DNA of 64,000 nucleotides, from the NCBI GenBank assembly GCA_963771305.1, contig CAVYTS010000016.1:1-64000 (forward strand). The letters run 5' to 3'. Shown piece by piece: positions 18,426-27,154 of this stretch (position 1 is the stretch's first letter; each line of letters opens with the position of its first letter). The notes below the pieces were generated by a model. It worked only from the letters and a program-made list of their open reading frames with translations, was not told the DNA's origin and did no database searches. The position numbers and the translations under genes were made by a program. This stretch comes from CAJCIT01 sp963771305. GTDB taxonomy: Bacteria; Acidobacteriota; Terriglobia; Bryobacterales; Bryobacteraceae.

Positions 18426-18986
18426 CCCCTGCCGACACTACCCCTCTCGCACCACACCTGACTAAGTAAGGTTAACTTATCACAAGATAGCCTCGATTAG
18501 CATAAGTTTAGAGCGTTATATTGCATGTGTTTAAACAACGTTGCTGCTGGGGCTCAGTCGGAGCTCGGGAGAATAAGCCGGCAGACCGCTGGCGCTCGCG
18601 CTGCTACCCGCCTGCAATGCCTGCGGCTCTGGCCTCGAGTCATTCTGCTCCATCACGAAATAAAAGATGGAGCGTCCATGGCGAAGCAGGACACCGTAGG
18701 GCAGCTTGGCTATACGTTAGCTTGCTTACTCTCCGCTGTGCCTTAGACGAACAGTCAGTACTCCTTGAATTGCGAGTGCCTTCGAAAGCAGATCCCTATG
18801 ACTGAAAGTGGTCATTGCGAACAGTGAATACAGAGCCGCGTTCGGGTGATCCGGCATGGCGCCGAGAAAGAGAAAAACGGCGACGACTAAACACGAAAAC
18901 GACCACGTAACCGTGGCGCGACCACGCACCAAAGGTGTTGCAAGAAGGTATCGAAACTCAAGGGCAACCCGAAACGCCTTTGCCTT
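18426..18986. other. Intergenic region upstream of the sortase operon
   Basis: These 560 bp have an AT-rich patch (about 18460-18535) that is the likely promoter region for the minus-strand sortase operon, though no canonical pair of boxes stands out. A 68-residue minus-strand frame at 18726-18932 has one hydrophobic stretch (CLVVAVFLFLGAM), but no supporting start signal or family. I do not call it a gene. Confidence 0.4.
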
Positions 18987-20078
18987 CTATGCGCCCGCGG
19001 TATTGGTTGATCCGGCGCTGCCGGGCTCGACCCACGCGAGAAATAGTTTGTAACCCACTGACAATACGATCGCGCCGACGAACAGGCCGATGATTCCCAT
19101 CGCGACGAATCCACCGATGGCGCCGAGGAAGACCACGGCAGTTGGAACCGAGGCCCCACGGCCCAGCAGCAGTGGCTTCAGCACGTTGTCCAAGAGACCA
19201 ACGACGATACACCAAATCAGGAAGATGACAGCCTTGGTGGTAGCCGCGGTCGCAAAGACGAAAACGACTGCGGGAATGAGTACGAGAACCCCGATCTGCA
19301 GGACAGCGGCCACGAGAAAGATCACGGCCCACAAGCCCGCCCCCGGCAATCCCACGACGAGAAAACCACCTGCAGCCAGCACGGTTTGAATGACCGCTAC
19401 CCCGAGAATGCCAGAGGTCACGCTGCGGATGGTCGAACCGACAAGGTCCTGGAACTCAGCGCCCCGCTCGCCAAACAGTCGGTTGGCAAACGCGCGCGTT
19501 GCTGCTGCGGCGCTTTGGGCGTTCGCAAGCAGTGCTCCCGAAATGAGAATGGAAAAGAAGAATTGCAGCACAGTTACGCCGATGCCGGCAGACGCGGACA
19601 GCAGGCCCGGCAGAATAGTCTTCAGCTGAGGCGCGAGCATCTGCAGGGCCTCGGTGAAGTTGTTCGAGGCCATGTTCCAGATTCGGTTCAACGGAGCACC
19701 GATAAGAGGCCAACTTTCGATGTCAGGCGGGGGAGGCGGAACGCTGAGGGTTCCTTCGTTTATATGCTCAGCTAAGCTGCGGGCGCCACCAATCGTACTC
19801 TTGGCCAAAAGAACAACCGGAACGATAAGAACCGCCAGCAGAAGAACGGTCCAGATAGCGGCTGCCCATCCCCCACGCCCATGGAGACCGCTCTGCAGCC
19901 TCCGGACAGTGGGATAAGAAGCCACGGCGATGATAATGCCCCAAGCAACGATTGGAACGAAGGGTGCCAGTATCAGGAGACACACGGCCGCAAGTAAAGC
20001 GACCAGGCCGACGTTAATGGACGCTTCAACGGCCCGGGCGATATAGTTGTTTTCCCTTGCAGATCTTTCATTGGTCAT
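18987..20078 (-). CDS. AI-2E family (PerM/YdiK-like) transporter
   Basis: The 363-residue protein is taken from the ATG at 20078, which has a strong GGGAGGA seven bases upstream. A longer frame from 20132 lacks such a site. It shows paired N-terminal helices (LVALLAAVCLLILAPFVPIVAWGIIIAVASYP), a long amphipathic middle part, and several C-terminal helices with PAVVFVFATA and GFVAMGIIGLFVGAIVLSVGYKLF. This is the AI-2E exporter family layout. The family includes autoinducer-2 exporters and Na+/H+ antiporters, so the substrate cannot be told. It lies just downstream of a potassium channel gene on the same strand. Confidence 0.88.
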   Translation of the reverse strand: MTNERSARENNYIARAVEASINVGLVALLAAVCLLILAPFVPIVAWGIIIAVASYPTVRRLQSGLHGRGGWAAAIWTVLLLAVLIVPVVLLAKSTIGGARSLAEHINEGTLSVPPPPPDIESWPLIGAPLNRIWNMASNNFTEALQMLAPQLKTILPGLLSASAGIGVTVLQFFFSILISGALLANAQSAAAATRAFANRLFGERGAEFQDLVGSTIRSVTSGILGVAVIQTVLAAGGFLVVGLPGAGLWAVIFLVAAVLQIGVLVLIPAVVFVFATAATTKAVIFLIWCIVVGLLDNVLKPLLLGRGASVPTAVVFLGAIGGFVAMGIIGLFVGAIVLSVGYKLFLAWVEPGSAGSTNTAGA

Positions 20079-20150
20079 GGTCTGAGTCCTCCCGAAGTGC
20101 TGTGCGGCCACTGCCAGAACGGGCAGATTCAAAACGGCGGCAGTTGGAAA

Positions 20151-20579
20151 TTACCTCGCATTTGCTGCGGCATCATGCGCGGCCAGAGCTAAGGTAGCCG
20201 CGTGGACTGCCACGGCAATTAGAATGCCTGTCATTGTTAGTCCGAGCAAGGCGATCATGATAGCAATCACCCTTGATAATCTATGTGCCGGCCTGAAATC
20301 GCCGTAGCCTACGGTGGTTGCGGTGACGAAGGACCAGTACAAGCTGTCGAATCGCGACCACCCTTCCTTCTTGCCGGCCACCAGTCCCAACACGGCTATA
20401 GCCGCCGCCAAACTTAGGAGCAAAGGCAAGCCTAGCCATAGTCCGAAGCCGAACTGCTTGAGGAATGTGATCGTCAGACCTGAAAACAACAAGTCACTTA
20501 CCTCACGTTCAACCGTGTTCGGCACCAGCGATTTCGGTAGCGTCCTTTCAATCTCCGATCGGATCAGAGCGCCTATCAA
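20151..20579 (-). CDS. Two-helix potassium channel (Kch-type pore)
   Basis: The 142-residue protein has a first membrane helix (LWLGLPLLLSLAAAIAVLGLV), a pore loop with the K+ selectivity filter TATTVGYGDF, and a second pore-lining helix (IAIMIALLGLTMTGILIAVAVHA). There is no RCK/TrkA-N regulatory domain, so gating is unknown. Tetramers of such subunits form passive K+ channels in the inner membrane. Spacing to the downstream AI-2E-family gene is about 70 bp, consistent with one transcript. It appears complete. Confidence 0.88.
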   Translation of the reverse strand: MIGALIRSEIERTLPKSLVPNTVEREVSDLLFSGLTITFLKQFGFGLWLGLPLLLSLAAAIAVLGLVAGKKEGWSRFDSLYWSFVTATTVGYGDFRPAHRLSRVIAIMIALLGLTMTGILIAVAVHAATLALAAHDAAANAR

Positions 20580-20774
20580 ACCGCCGTAAGAGAGTCCGAT
20601 TCTTGACTGTCCACTATATCTTATCCAGTCCGTGGGCCGTTCGAATTAAGAGCAGAATCGGGTGTTTCGACTTCGGTGGCTACCCGCGTGGCTACGTCGG
20701 TGGCATAGGCCGAAAGTTTGAACCCTCGGTGGCCTCTACTGAGCCCCTGACGCCTTGCCGTCGGCCATTGGGAA

Positions 20775-21431
20775 CTACGGGCGCGTTGCGTCGAGCAGAT
20801 TGACCTTCCCTGAATCCAGAGCGTAATCCGCCGCCACGACCTTGACCCCGTGTTTCTGAACCGCATCCTTCAGTATCGGTTCGGATTCGCGAACCTGCTG
20901 GGCCACGCGTCGCGCGTTCGCAATCACGCAGTTGTGGATCCTGTCGCCCGGCTCCTTAGCGGACGCCTCGACCGAGGGCCGAATAGCTGCCACCAGCGCA
21001 TTAATGTGGCCCGCGGCGGTTCCACCGTCAACTGCGGCGGACACCGCGCCGCACTTCTCGTGGCCCAGGACCATGACGAGCTTGGTGCCCAGGTGCTCGA
21101 CCGCATACTCGATGCTGCCCAGAACCGCGTCGTCCACGATGTTCCCCGCCACCCGGATAACAAAGAGGTCGCCCAGTCCCTCATCGAACAATAGTTCCGG
21201 CGAAACTCGGGAGTCGGCGCAGCCGAGGATTACGGCGAAGGGATGCTGTCCCGCTCCCAGCTCCTTGCGGCGAGCCAATGACTGATCCGGGTGCTGTTCC
21301 TTGTGCACAACGTAGCGCTGATTCCCCGCCATCAGCTTGGCTAGCGCCTCATCCGCCGACGGACCCGTTGCCGGCTCTTGGGCCAAGGCACCGATGCCCG
21401 CCAGCAGCAAGATCAAGTAAGACTTCTTCAC
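20775..21431 (-). CDS. Exported beta-class carbonic anhydrase
   Basis: The 218-residue protein begins with a signal peptide (MKKSYLILLLAGIGALAQ), so it is likely periplasmic, unlike most beta-class enzymes. Zinc ligands are Cys71, His124 and Cys127 (CADSRVSPE and GHEKCGAV), with the Asp73-Arg75 dyad of the CADSR motif. It should interconvert CO2 and bicarbonate. Upstream neighbours are a K+ channel and a permease. A SulP transporter lies further away, and some SulP members move bicarbonate, but a joint role is only a guess. Confidence 0.92.
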   Translation of the reverse strand: MKKSYLILLLAGIGALAQEPATGPSADEALAKLMAGNQRYVVHKEQHPDQSLARRKELGAGQHPFAVILGCADSRVSPELLFDEGLGDLFVIRVAGNIVDDAVLGSIEYAVEHLGTKLVMVLGHEKCGAVSAAVDGGTAAGHINALVAAIRPSVEASAKEPGDRIHNCVIANARRVAQQVRESEPILKDAVQKHGVKVVAADYALDSGKVNLLDATRP

Positions 21432-21474
21432 AGATTTGTCCGTTCATTGTATAAAAGATGCTTCGGCGATGCAC

Positions 21475-21762
21475 CCGATCTAATAACTTTTGTCGGCGCA
21501 AAGTAGAAATGTCCTATTCGCAAAGTAGAAATGTCCTAATGACCAGCATTTGCGGACGCCCCCTTTCCCTCATCCCAGGAGCGCGTTCAGAACGGCGCGG
21601 AGCGGTCAAGGGCGCGTGCTTGTTGCGCGGCGAATGCGAACCCTTGACGGCGAGCACCGTTCTCGACAATGGACACAGAGGGAAAGGGGAGCTTCCTCCA
21701 GCGTGTCGACCTTTCCAAAATTGAACATTTCTACTTTGCTACGACACCGATCTAATAACTTT
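21475..21762. repeat. 16-bp direct repeats flanking a small mobile element
   Basis: The sequence CCGATCTAATAACTTT occurs at 21475-21490 and again at 21747-21762, exactly bordering the inverted-repeat element between them. This looks like a target duplication, though 16 bp is longer than the 4-8 bp usual for IS21-type insertion. Confidence 0.8.
21491..21746. mobile_element. MITE-like element with IS21-type multiple terminal repeats
   Basis: This 256-bp element begins TGTCGGCGCAAAGTAGAAAT and ends with an inverted copy (ATTTCTACTTTGCTACGACA), about 22 bp with two mismatches. The left end carries a second copy of CGCAAAGTAGAAATGTCCTA (21497-21516 and 21519-21538, period 22). TG...CA termini with stacked repeats are typical of IS21-family ends. 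The interior has no transposase. It is best read as a non-autonomous derivative or internally deleted remnant. Confidence 0.75.
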
Positions 21763-21837
21763 CTTTGGGTTCGCCGGAGTGCGAGGGGTGTGCGCGCTGC
21801 TGGTGGCGAAGCAGAATTTGGAGGAGGAGCAGACTTT

Positions 21838-22143
21838 GTAGTGACCCCAGAATTTGCTCTTTTCCGTCGTTTCTATGAAGGGCGCCTCAGAAACTTGCCG
21901 CGCGCGTTGGCAGAGTTCGATTACGCGGCGGTGTTTGACAACACGAACATTACGAATCAAGCGCTACCGATCTTAGTCCTCGAGACCGTCAACGGTCATA
22001 TCATTTGGCTGGGCGCGCGGGTGCCGGAGTGGACGTTAACGCAATGCGTGGCACTGCGTTACGAAATAACCGAACAGTTACGCAGTCAGATTCCATCCCG
22101 ACCCCGCCGCGATGTCGGCTTCAGCAACCAGCCAGAACGGTAG
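21838..22143 (+). pseudogene. C-terminal fragment of a zeta-toxin/P-loop kinase-like protein
   Basis: The in-frame segment from VTPEFALFRRFYEGRLRNLPRALAEFDYAAVFDN to the stop at 22143 resembles the tail of zeta-toxin-like ATPases. Those end with a VT.EF..F..F..GL block and a YDNS-like strand followed by a strand such as LVLETVNGHIIW. No Walker A region or start lies upstream, where the MITE begins. The gene has lost its N-terminal catalytic half. Assignment rests on a short remembered pattern and is tentative. Confidence 0.4.
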
Positions 22144-22263
22144 AACCGATAGCATTGCCATCGCCACTGCTCTCCTCATCCAAACTTATCCAGAGTTGCG
22201 GGCATCCATTCTCCAGAATCTGCGCCCGTTAAACGACACCGGGCGCAGTCTGGTGAGGTCAGC

Positions 22264-23339
22264 GTGATGAGCCTCGGCGACGCGCCCGGTCTCAATGCCG
22301 TAATCCAGGCGGCCACCATAGCTGCCGACAAGATTGGCTGGGAGGTTTTTGGTATCCGGGAGGGTTACAGCGGCATCCTGGATCCCGGCAACTATCCAGA
22401 GGGGGGCTTACTCCATCTGACGCCTCGTCTGATCCGGGATATCAGCCACCTGGGCGGCACCATTCTCGGCACTGTGAACAAAGGCAACCCATTCAAAGTC
22501 AGCGAGTCGATGCCAGGGGGAATGGTAGTCGACAAGGACCGCTCGGGCGAGGTCCTGGAGGCTTTTCGACGGCACCAGCTTGACGCACTTATAGCGATTG
22601 GCGGCGATGGCAGTCTCACCATTGCGAATGCTTTGCACAAGAAAGGCGTGCGGGTTGTGGGAGTACCGAAAACGATAGACAATGATCTGTCGGCAACTCT
22701 ACTAACATTCGGGCACCAGACGGCTGTCAGCTTTGCCACGGAATGTATTGATCGCCTTCATTCGACTGCGGCGGCCCATCGCCGGGTCATGGTTATTGAA
22801 GTGATGGGCCGATATGCCGGGTTTATTGCGCTGAACGCCGGGGTCGCCGGTCGAGCAGACGCGATTCTGATTCCGGAGATACCTTACGACATCGAAAAAG
22901 TTACGGCGCATGTCCACTTAAGACAGCAGTCTCACGGCTACTCGATTTGTGGTGGTTGCCGAGGGTGCGAAACCGCTCAACGGATCGCAGTCGGTCAAAG
23001 AGCACGAGGCTGGAAGACAAGAGCGGTTGGGAGGCATTGCAGAAACTCTATCCGAGCAACTGCAGGAGCTGACAGGAATGGAATCGCGTGCAGTGGTTCT
23101 TGGCCACCTGTTGCGAGGAGGTTCACCGATCGCGCTGGATCGCATCCTCGGCTTAACGTTCGGCGCGGCGGCTGTGAAGGCGCTTCAATCGGGCGAAGAC
23201 GGAGTTATGGTTGGCTTTGAAGCCGCCGCGGATCGAATTTGTCCCGTTAGAACAAGCGGTCTCCACGATGAAAGTAGTTCCCCTAGACGGTGAAATTGTC
23301 TTTACAGCAAGGGCGCTTGGGACGTGCCTGGGCGATTAA
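22264..23339 (+). pseudogene. pfkA: 6-phosphofructokinase (PfkA family), truncated start and two frameshifts
   Basis: The N-terminus begins at GDAPGLNAVIQAA, lacking the first strand and the first glycines of the usual TGGGDAPG loop. The body carries GGDGS (nucleotide site) and PKTIDNDL. The Lys in PKTIDND is typical of the clade containing PPi- and mixed-type enzymes, and GGDGS favours ATP. Near 22935 the frame shifts to VVVAEGAKPLNGSQ. Near 23230 it shifts again to PPRIEFVPLEQAVSTMKVVPLDG and ends in TARALGTCLGD at 23339. The intact protein would make fructose-1,6-bisphosphate. As written it cannot. Confidence 0.88.
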
Positions 23340-23428
23340 CGGTATCAGAGTCGTAACACTCCAGGGCTGTACACGTGCCACAGCCCTGGACGGAAGACGA
23401 TAGGCATTGAGTCGTCCCAGCGCCGCTT

Positions 23429-24277
23429 CTAAGCGTTGTACTCAGGAACGTACTTGAACGGATACTTCGGCGATTGATAGCCTTTCGATTTCTTCCGACC
23501 AGGGAGTTTGATCTTCTCCCGTTTTAGCTTTTCGTAAGGGATCTGGCTGAGTATGTGCGACAAGACATTGAGGCGCAGTTTCTTCTTGTCGTCGGAGAGC
23601 GCAACGTACCAGGGCGCCCAGCCCGTATCGGTGGCGGCAAACATCTCATCGCGAGCGCAGGTATACTCGTCCCACCGGCTGTACGATTCCAGGTCCATGG
23701 GCGAGAGCTTCCAGGTTTTGCGCCCATCATCGATGCGTCCGAGGAGGCGCTTGGTCTGTTCTTCCGGGCTTACCTCCAACCAGTATTTGAGCAGCACGAT
23801 GCCAGATTCGACCATCGCTTTCTCTACTGCCGGCACGGAGGCTAAGAAGCGTTTGGCCGCCTCTTCCTTGCAAAAGCCCATCACTCGTTCTACCCCGGCG
23901 CGGTTGTACCAGCTGCGGTCGAAAACCACGATCTCGCCCGCGGCAGGCAAGTAAGGCAGGTATCGTTGGATATACATTTGTGACTTCTCGCGGTCGCTAG
24001 GGGCCGGCAGGGCAACCACACGAAAGACGCGTGGACTGACCCGCTCAGTGAGGGCCTTAATGGTCCCGCCCTTCCCTGCGCCATCCCTGCCTTCAAAGAT
24101 GATGCAGACCTTAAGTTCCTTAGCCTTCACCCACTCCTGAAGCTTGACGAGTTCCACATGGAGATTCCGCAGCTGTTTCTCGTAGTTCTTTTTACTCGAG
24201 ACCGTGGATACCGCTGAGTCCAACTCGACTTTCGTGTCTTCATTTGACGACTTCTTGCTGTTCTTCTTTTGAGCCAA
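23429..24277 (-). CDS. ppk2: Polyphosphate kinase 2 (PPK2 family)
   Basis: The 282-residue protein has a Walker A motif FEGRDGAGKGGTIKAL, a lid region with RYLPYLPAAGEIVVFDRSWYNRAGVERVMGFC (Walker B), and the WKLSPMDLESYSRWDEY segment typical of PPK2. Such kinases use polyphosphate to phosphorylate nucleoside mono- or diphosphates. The subclass cannot be decided by eye. The start is TTG, seven bases after GGGAGG, with a Lys/Ser-rich disordered N-terminus. It runs convergent to the broken phosphofructokinase. It appears intact. Confidence 0.92.
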   Translation of the reverse strand: MAQKKNSKKSSNEDTKVELDSAVSTVSSKKNYEKQLRNLHVELVKLQEWVKAKELKVCIIFEGRDGAGKGGTIKALTERVSPRVFRVVALPAPSDREKSQMYIQRYLPYLPAAGEIVVFDRSWYNRAGVERVMGFCKEEAAKRFLASVPAVEKAMVESGIVLLKYWLEVSPEEQTKRLLGRIDDGRKTWKLSPMDLESYSRWDEYTCARDEMFAATDTGWAPWYVALSDDKKKLRLNVLSHILSQIPYEKLKREKIKLPGRKKSKGYQSPKYPFKYVPEYNA

Positions 24278-24507
24278 TAGACCCTCCCTATAACCTCAGT
24301 TTGTGATCACGACGAGGTAAAAACTCAAACTCCCGGCCGGTTCGATCCTCAAGACACCTGCGCCCGCACTCTTCTAATACGGCAATCCGAAGCCCTTTGC
24401 CAGACTCACCGATTGCGTTCACATGAGTGACAATCGTGATGGTACTATAAGCGCTTAGCATGCCGTCGCCCGGGGCTTCGGCTGCCGGGCATGTGCCAAA
24501 TGACGAC

Positions 24508-25521
24508 CACTGGGTATCTCTTTCACTCAGCTAACCCCAACATCTTGTGTGGACGGTTTTGCGTGCTGACCATGGTGTCATAGGTGGCGGGAGGCGTATT
24601 CACAGCCTGTTGCATGAGACGGAAGAAGAGTTTGCCACGGCTCTTCGACCTCCGGCGGTTGAAGCGAAACGTGAATTCGTCCAGGTAGTACGGTAGTTGC
24701 TGGTGCGCCACTGCGCCTTGGTCGGTGCCCAGTATCCATCGCTTCAGGAGCGAGGCGACCCGATGGACGCGCGGCATCAACTTGGAGGCCTCCTTCCGTC
24801 GCCCCCGCAATACCGTGGTTTCTCGCTGGTAGCCCTTGCGTTCCAGGCCTGCGTAGCCCTGCCAGCCGTCGGTATGAATTATGCTGCCCGGTTCGATGCA
24901 GTCCTGCACGAAGGGGTGCAAGCTGTCGGCCGAGGCGTCCTCAATCATCCGCATCCGAATGCGCCCGATGCCAGGCCCGTCGGCTTGGGCGGCGATGACA
25001 ACCAACACTTTGCTCTCTGTTTGTCGGCCGGCCACGCCCTCCTCCAACCCACCCACCAGGGTTTCATCCACCTCCACCCAACCGCTCAGTCGATCTCGAT
25101 CCGGGCGGACCATCGCCCGTCGCAACTTGTGCAGCCACGTCCAGGCCGTCTCATAACTGCCCAGCCCGAGCACGCGCTGCAACCCCAGTGCGCTGGTTCC
25201 ATTCTTCTGACTGGTCACGTACCACATCGCCCGAAACCACATCACCAGCGGCTTCCGGGTATCTTGGAAAATTGTGCCCGCCGTGGCCGAGGTCTGACGT
25301 CGGCAGCCGCAGCACTGGAACAACGTGGCACGAACCACGATTGTCTTCGAGCCTTGGCATTGTGGGCAGCGAAAACTATCTAGCCACCGAAGGCTCACCA
25401 GATAGGCCCGGCAGTTCTCCTCGGTCGAAAAACGATCCTCGAACTCCTGGATTGTCCTCGGGTAGTCCTCCACACTCGGAATCTACAGGTGGTGGTCGGC
25501 TGAGTCAAGGGGATACCCACC
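24508..25521 (-). mobile_element. IS1595-family insertion sequence
   Basis: A 1,014-bp element contains one intact transposase. Imperfect inverted repeats (17 of 20 matching) lie at 24511-24530 and 25500-25519, sharing TGGGTATC at their outer side. TGACGAC directly flanks both ends (24501-24507 and 25522-25528), close to the 8-bp target duplication known for this family. Ends are therefore well defined. Confidence 0.85.
24523..25473 (-). CDS. IS1595-family transposase (ISXO2-like DDE)
   Basis: The 316-residue protein has an N-terminal zinc ribbon (FRCPQC...FQCCGC) and the ISXO2-like catalytic core. VEVDETLVGG holds the first Asp and IIHTDGWQGY the second. The third acidic or Asn position lies near YLDEFTFRFNRR. 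The stop codon falls inside the left inverted repeat. Nothing is missing relative to the usual length of about 300-320 residues, so the element may be active. Confidence 0.92.
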   Translation of the reverse strand: MEDYPRTIQEFEDRFSTEENCRAYLVSLRWLDSFRCPQCQGSKTIVVRATLFQCCGCRRQTSATAGTIFQDTRKPLVMWFRAMWYVTSQKNGTSALGLQRVLGLGSYETAWTWLHKLRRAMVRPDRDRLSGWVEVDETLVGGLEEGVAGRQTESKVLVVIAAQADGPGIGRIRMRMIEDASADSLHPFVQDCIEPGSIIHTDGWQGYAGLERKGYQRETTVLRGRRKEASKLMPRVHRVASLLKRWILGTDQGAVAHQQLPYYLDEFTFRFNRRRSKSRGKLFFRLMQQAVNTPPATYDTMVSTQNRPHKMLGLAE

Positions 25522-25766
25522 TGACGACATTGCCCCAGGCAATATGGAGTAAACACCACATTGGGTCACGCCATTTCCGGTAGGGAAGAACCCATCAACT
25601 GGCAGCCTACGTCAACAAAAATTTACCCGGAGGAGCCTCGGCAAACGTATGGCCCCTCGCCTACGGACCTCCATATGGATTATCATCAAACAGCCGAGCC
25701 TCGTGGGTTGGAAACTGACGCTGCCCGCCCACGATTGGACGAACAGTTTGTTAGGAAGGATCGATT

Positions 25767-27128
25767 GTGGCCAAACAGAAAACCCCGTGGTGCGGATGCC
25801 CCGTGCCACGACAAAAAGAGATTATCGCAGTGGTCTGCGCTCTGCTGCTGATGCCTGGAGAATGGGCCATCGGGGCGCAGCAGTCCACACCAGCGGCGCA
25901 GCCAGCCGCGTCTGAAGCCGCAGCAACGCTTCCTCCGGACCAGCTAGATTCGCTGGTGGCGCCCATTGCGCTCTATCCGGATCCTCTGCTGGCCCAGGTG
26001 CTGGCCGCGTCCACCTATCCGCTGGAGATCGTGCAGCTGTATCAGTGGCTGGGGAACAACAAAGGGTTGAAGGACAAGGCCCTTGAGGATGCCGTGTTGA
26101 AGCAGGACTGGGACCCCAGCGTTCAGGGTCTGGCCCCCATGCCCGATGTGGTTAAGCAGCTTTACGACAACATCAAGTGGACCACTGACCTCGGCAACGC
26201 CTTTCTGGCGCAGCAGGCAGGCGTGATGGACGCCGTGCAGCGGATGCGAATAAAGGCTAAAGACAAAGGGACACTGAAGACCACTGAGCAGCAGAAGGTG
26301 GAGACAAAGGTGGTTGAGAACAAGACCGTCGTGGTCATCGAGCAGGCCAATCCGCAGGTCGTCTATGTTCCGAGCTACGACCCCGTTGTGGTGTACGGAG
26401 CTCCCGCGTATCCGTATTATCCCTATATATATCCGCCGGGCTACGCCGTGGCCGGAATGGCGATTTCGTTCGGCGTAGGCTTGGCGATGGGGGCCGCGTG
26501 GGGTGGCGGCTGGGGCTATGGATGCGGATGGGGTGGCGGTAACAACACCATCAACATTAACAACAACAACAACTACAACCGGAATAACATCAACAACGGG
26601 AATCGTACCGGAGGTGGCAATCAGATCAACGGCGGCGGCAATCGGGTCAATGGCGGCGGCAATCGGGCCAATGGCGGCGGCAACAACTGGCAGCACAATC
26701 CCTCGCATCGGGGGGGCGCACCCTATGGCGATCGGGGCACGGCCAACAAGTACGGCGGGAACGCTCGTGGCGATTCGATGTCCAACCGGCAGGCAAATGC
26801 GCGCCAGAACCAGGGCAACCGGCAGCAGCCAGGCCAATCGAATCGCGGCGGAGCGTCTGCTTCTAATCGCCAGCAACCGGGCCAAACGAACCGAGGGGGG
26901 GCTTCTGCTTCGAACCGGCAACAGCCTAGCGGGGGGAATCGCGGTGGCGGCGGCCAGGATCGTGTCGGTAACCGCAGCGTTCCCAGCGGCGGCTCTTCGC
27001 GCGGCAGTGGCGGCTTCGGCGGCGGCTCCGGCGGCTACAGTGGCGGCAGCGCAAAAGCCAGCAGCTCGCGCGGATCTTCCAGCATGGGTGGCTCCCGCGG
27101 CGGCGGTGGCGGAGGGCGGCGCCGGTAG
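25767..27128 (+). CDS. DUF3300 secreted protein with Asn/Gly/Ser-rich tail
   Basis: The 453-residue protein has a signal or anchor segment (IIAVVCALLLMPGEWAIGAQ) and a DUF3300 domain (about residues 55-215: PDQLDSLVAPIALYPDPLLAQVLAAS, then QVVYVPSYDPVVVYG). A hydrophobic Gly/Ala/Trp stretch (about 230-255) follows, then 190 residues of low-complexity Asn, Gly, Gln, Arg and Ser. The tail contains repeats such as GGGNR and SNRQQPGQ. The DUF's function is unknown; the tail suggests an envelope or surface-exposed filler. A DUF2950 gene follows 26 bp later, a pairing I know from other genomes. Confidence 0.88.
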   Translation: MAKQKTPWCGCPVPRQKEIIAVVCALLLMPGEWAIGAQQSTPAAQPAASEAAATLPPDQLDSLVAPIALYPDPLLAQVLAASTYPLEIVQLYQWLGNNKGLKDKALEDAVLKQDWDPSVQGLAPMPDVVKQLYDNIKWTTDLGNAFLAQQAGVMDAVQRMRIKAKDKGTLKTTEQQKVETKVVENKTVVVIEQANPQVVYVPSYDPVVVYGAPAYPYYPYIYPPGYAVAGMAISFGVGLAMGAAWGGGWGYGCGWGGGNNTININNNNNYNRNNINNGNRTGGGNQINGGGNRVNGGGNRANGGGNNWQHNPSHRGGAPYGDRGTANKYGGNARGDSMSNRQANARQNQGNRQQPGQSNRGGASASNRQQPGQTNRGGASASNRQQPSGGNRGGGGQDRVGNRSVPSGGSSRGSGGFGGGSGGYSGGSAKASSSRGSSSMGGSRGGGGGGRRR

Positions 27129-27154
27129 GCACAGCCGTGATTGAGGAAAAACAC

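Noticed and set aside
18726..18932. Possible small membrane protein upstream of the sortase operon
   Set aside because: It has one hydrophobic stretch but no ribosome-binding site, no conserved pattern and no context.
21519..21538. Short tandem repeats considered as a CRISPR start
   Set aside because: Only two copies 22 bp apart with no spacers of constant size. They are the stacked end repeats of the MITE.
24320..24360. GGTTCGATCC-like sequence resembling a tRNA T-loop
   Set aside because: No matching acceptor stem, anticodon arm or D-arm could be drawn around it.
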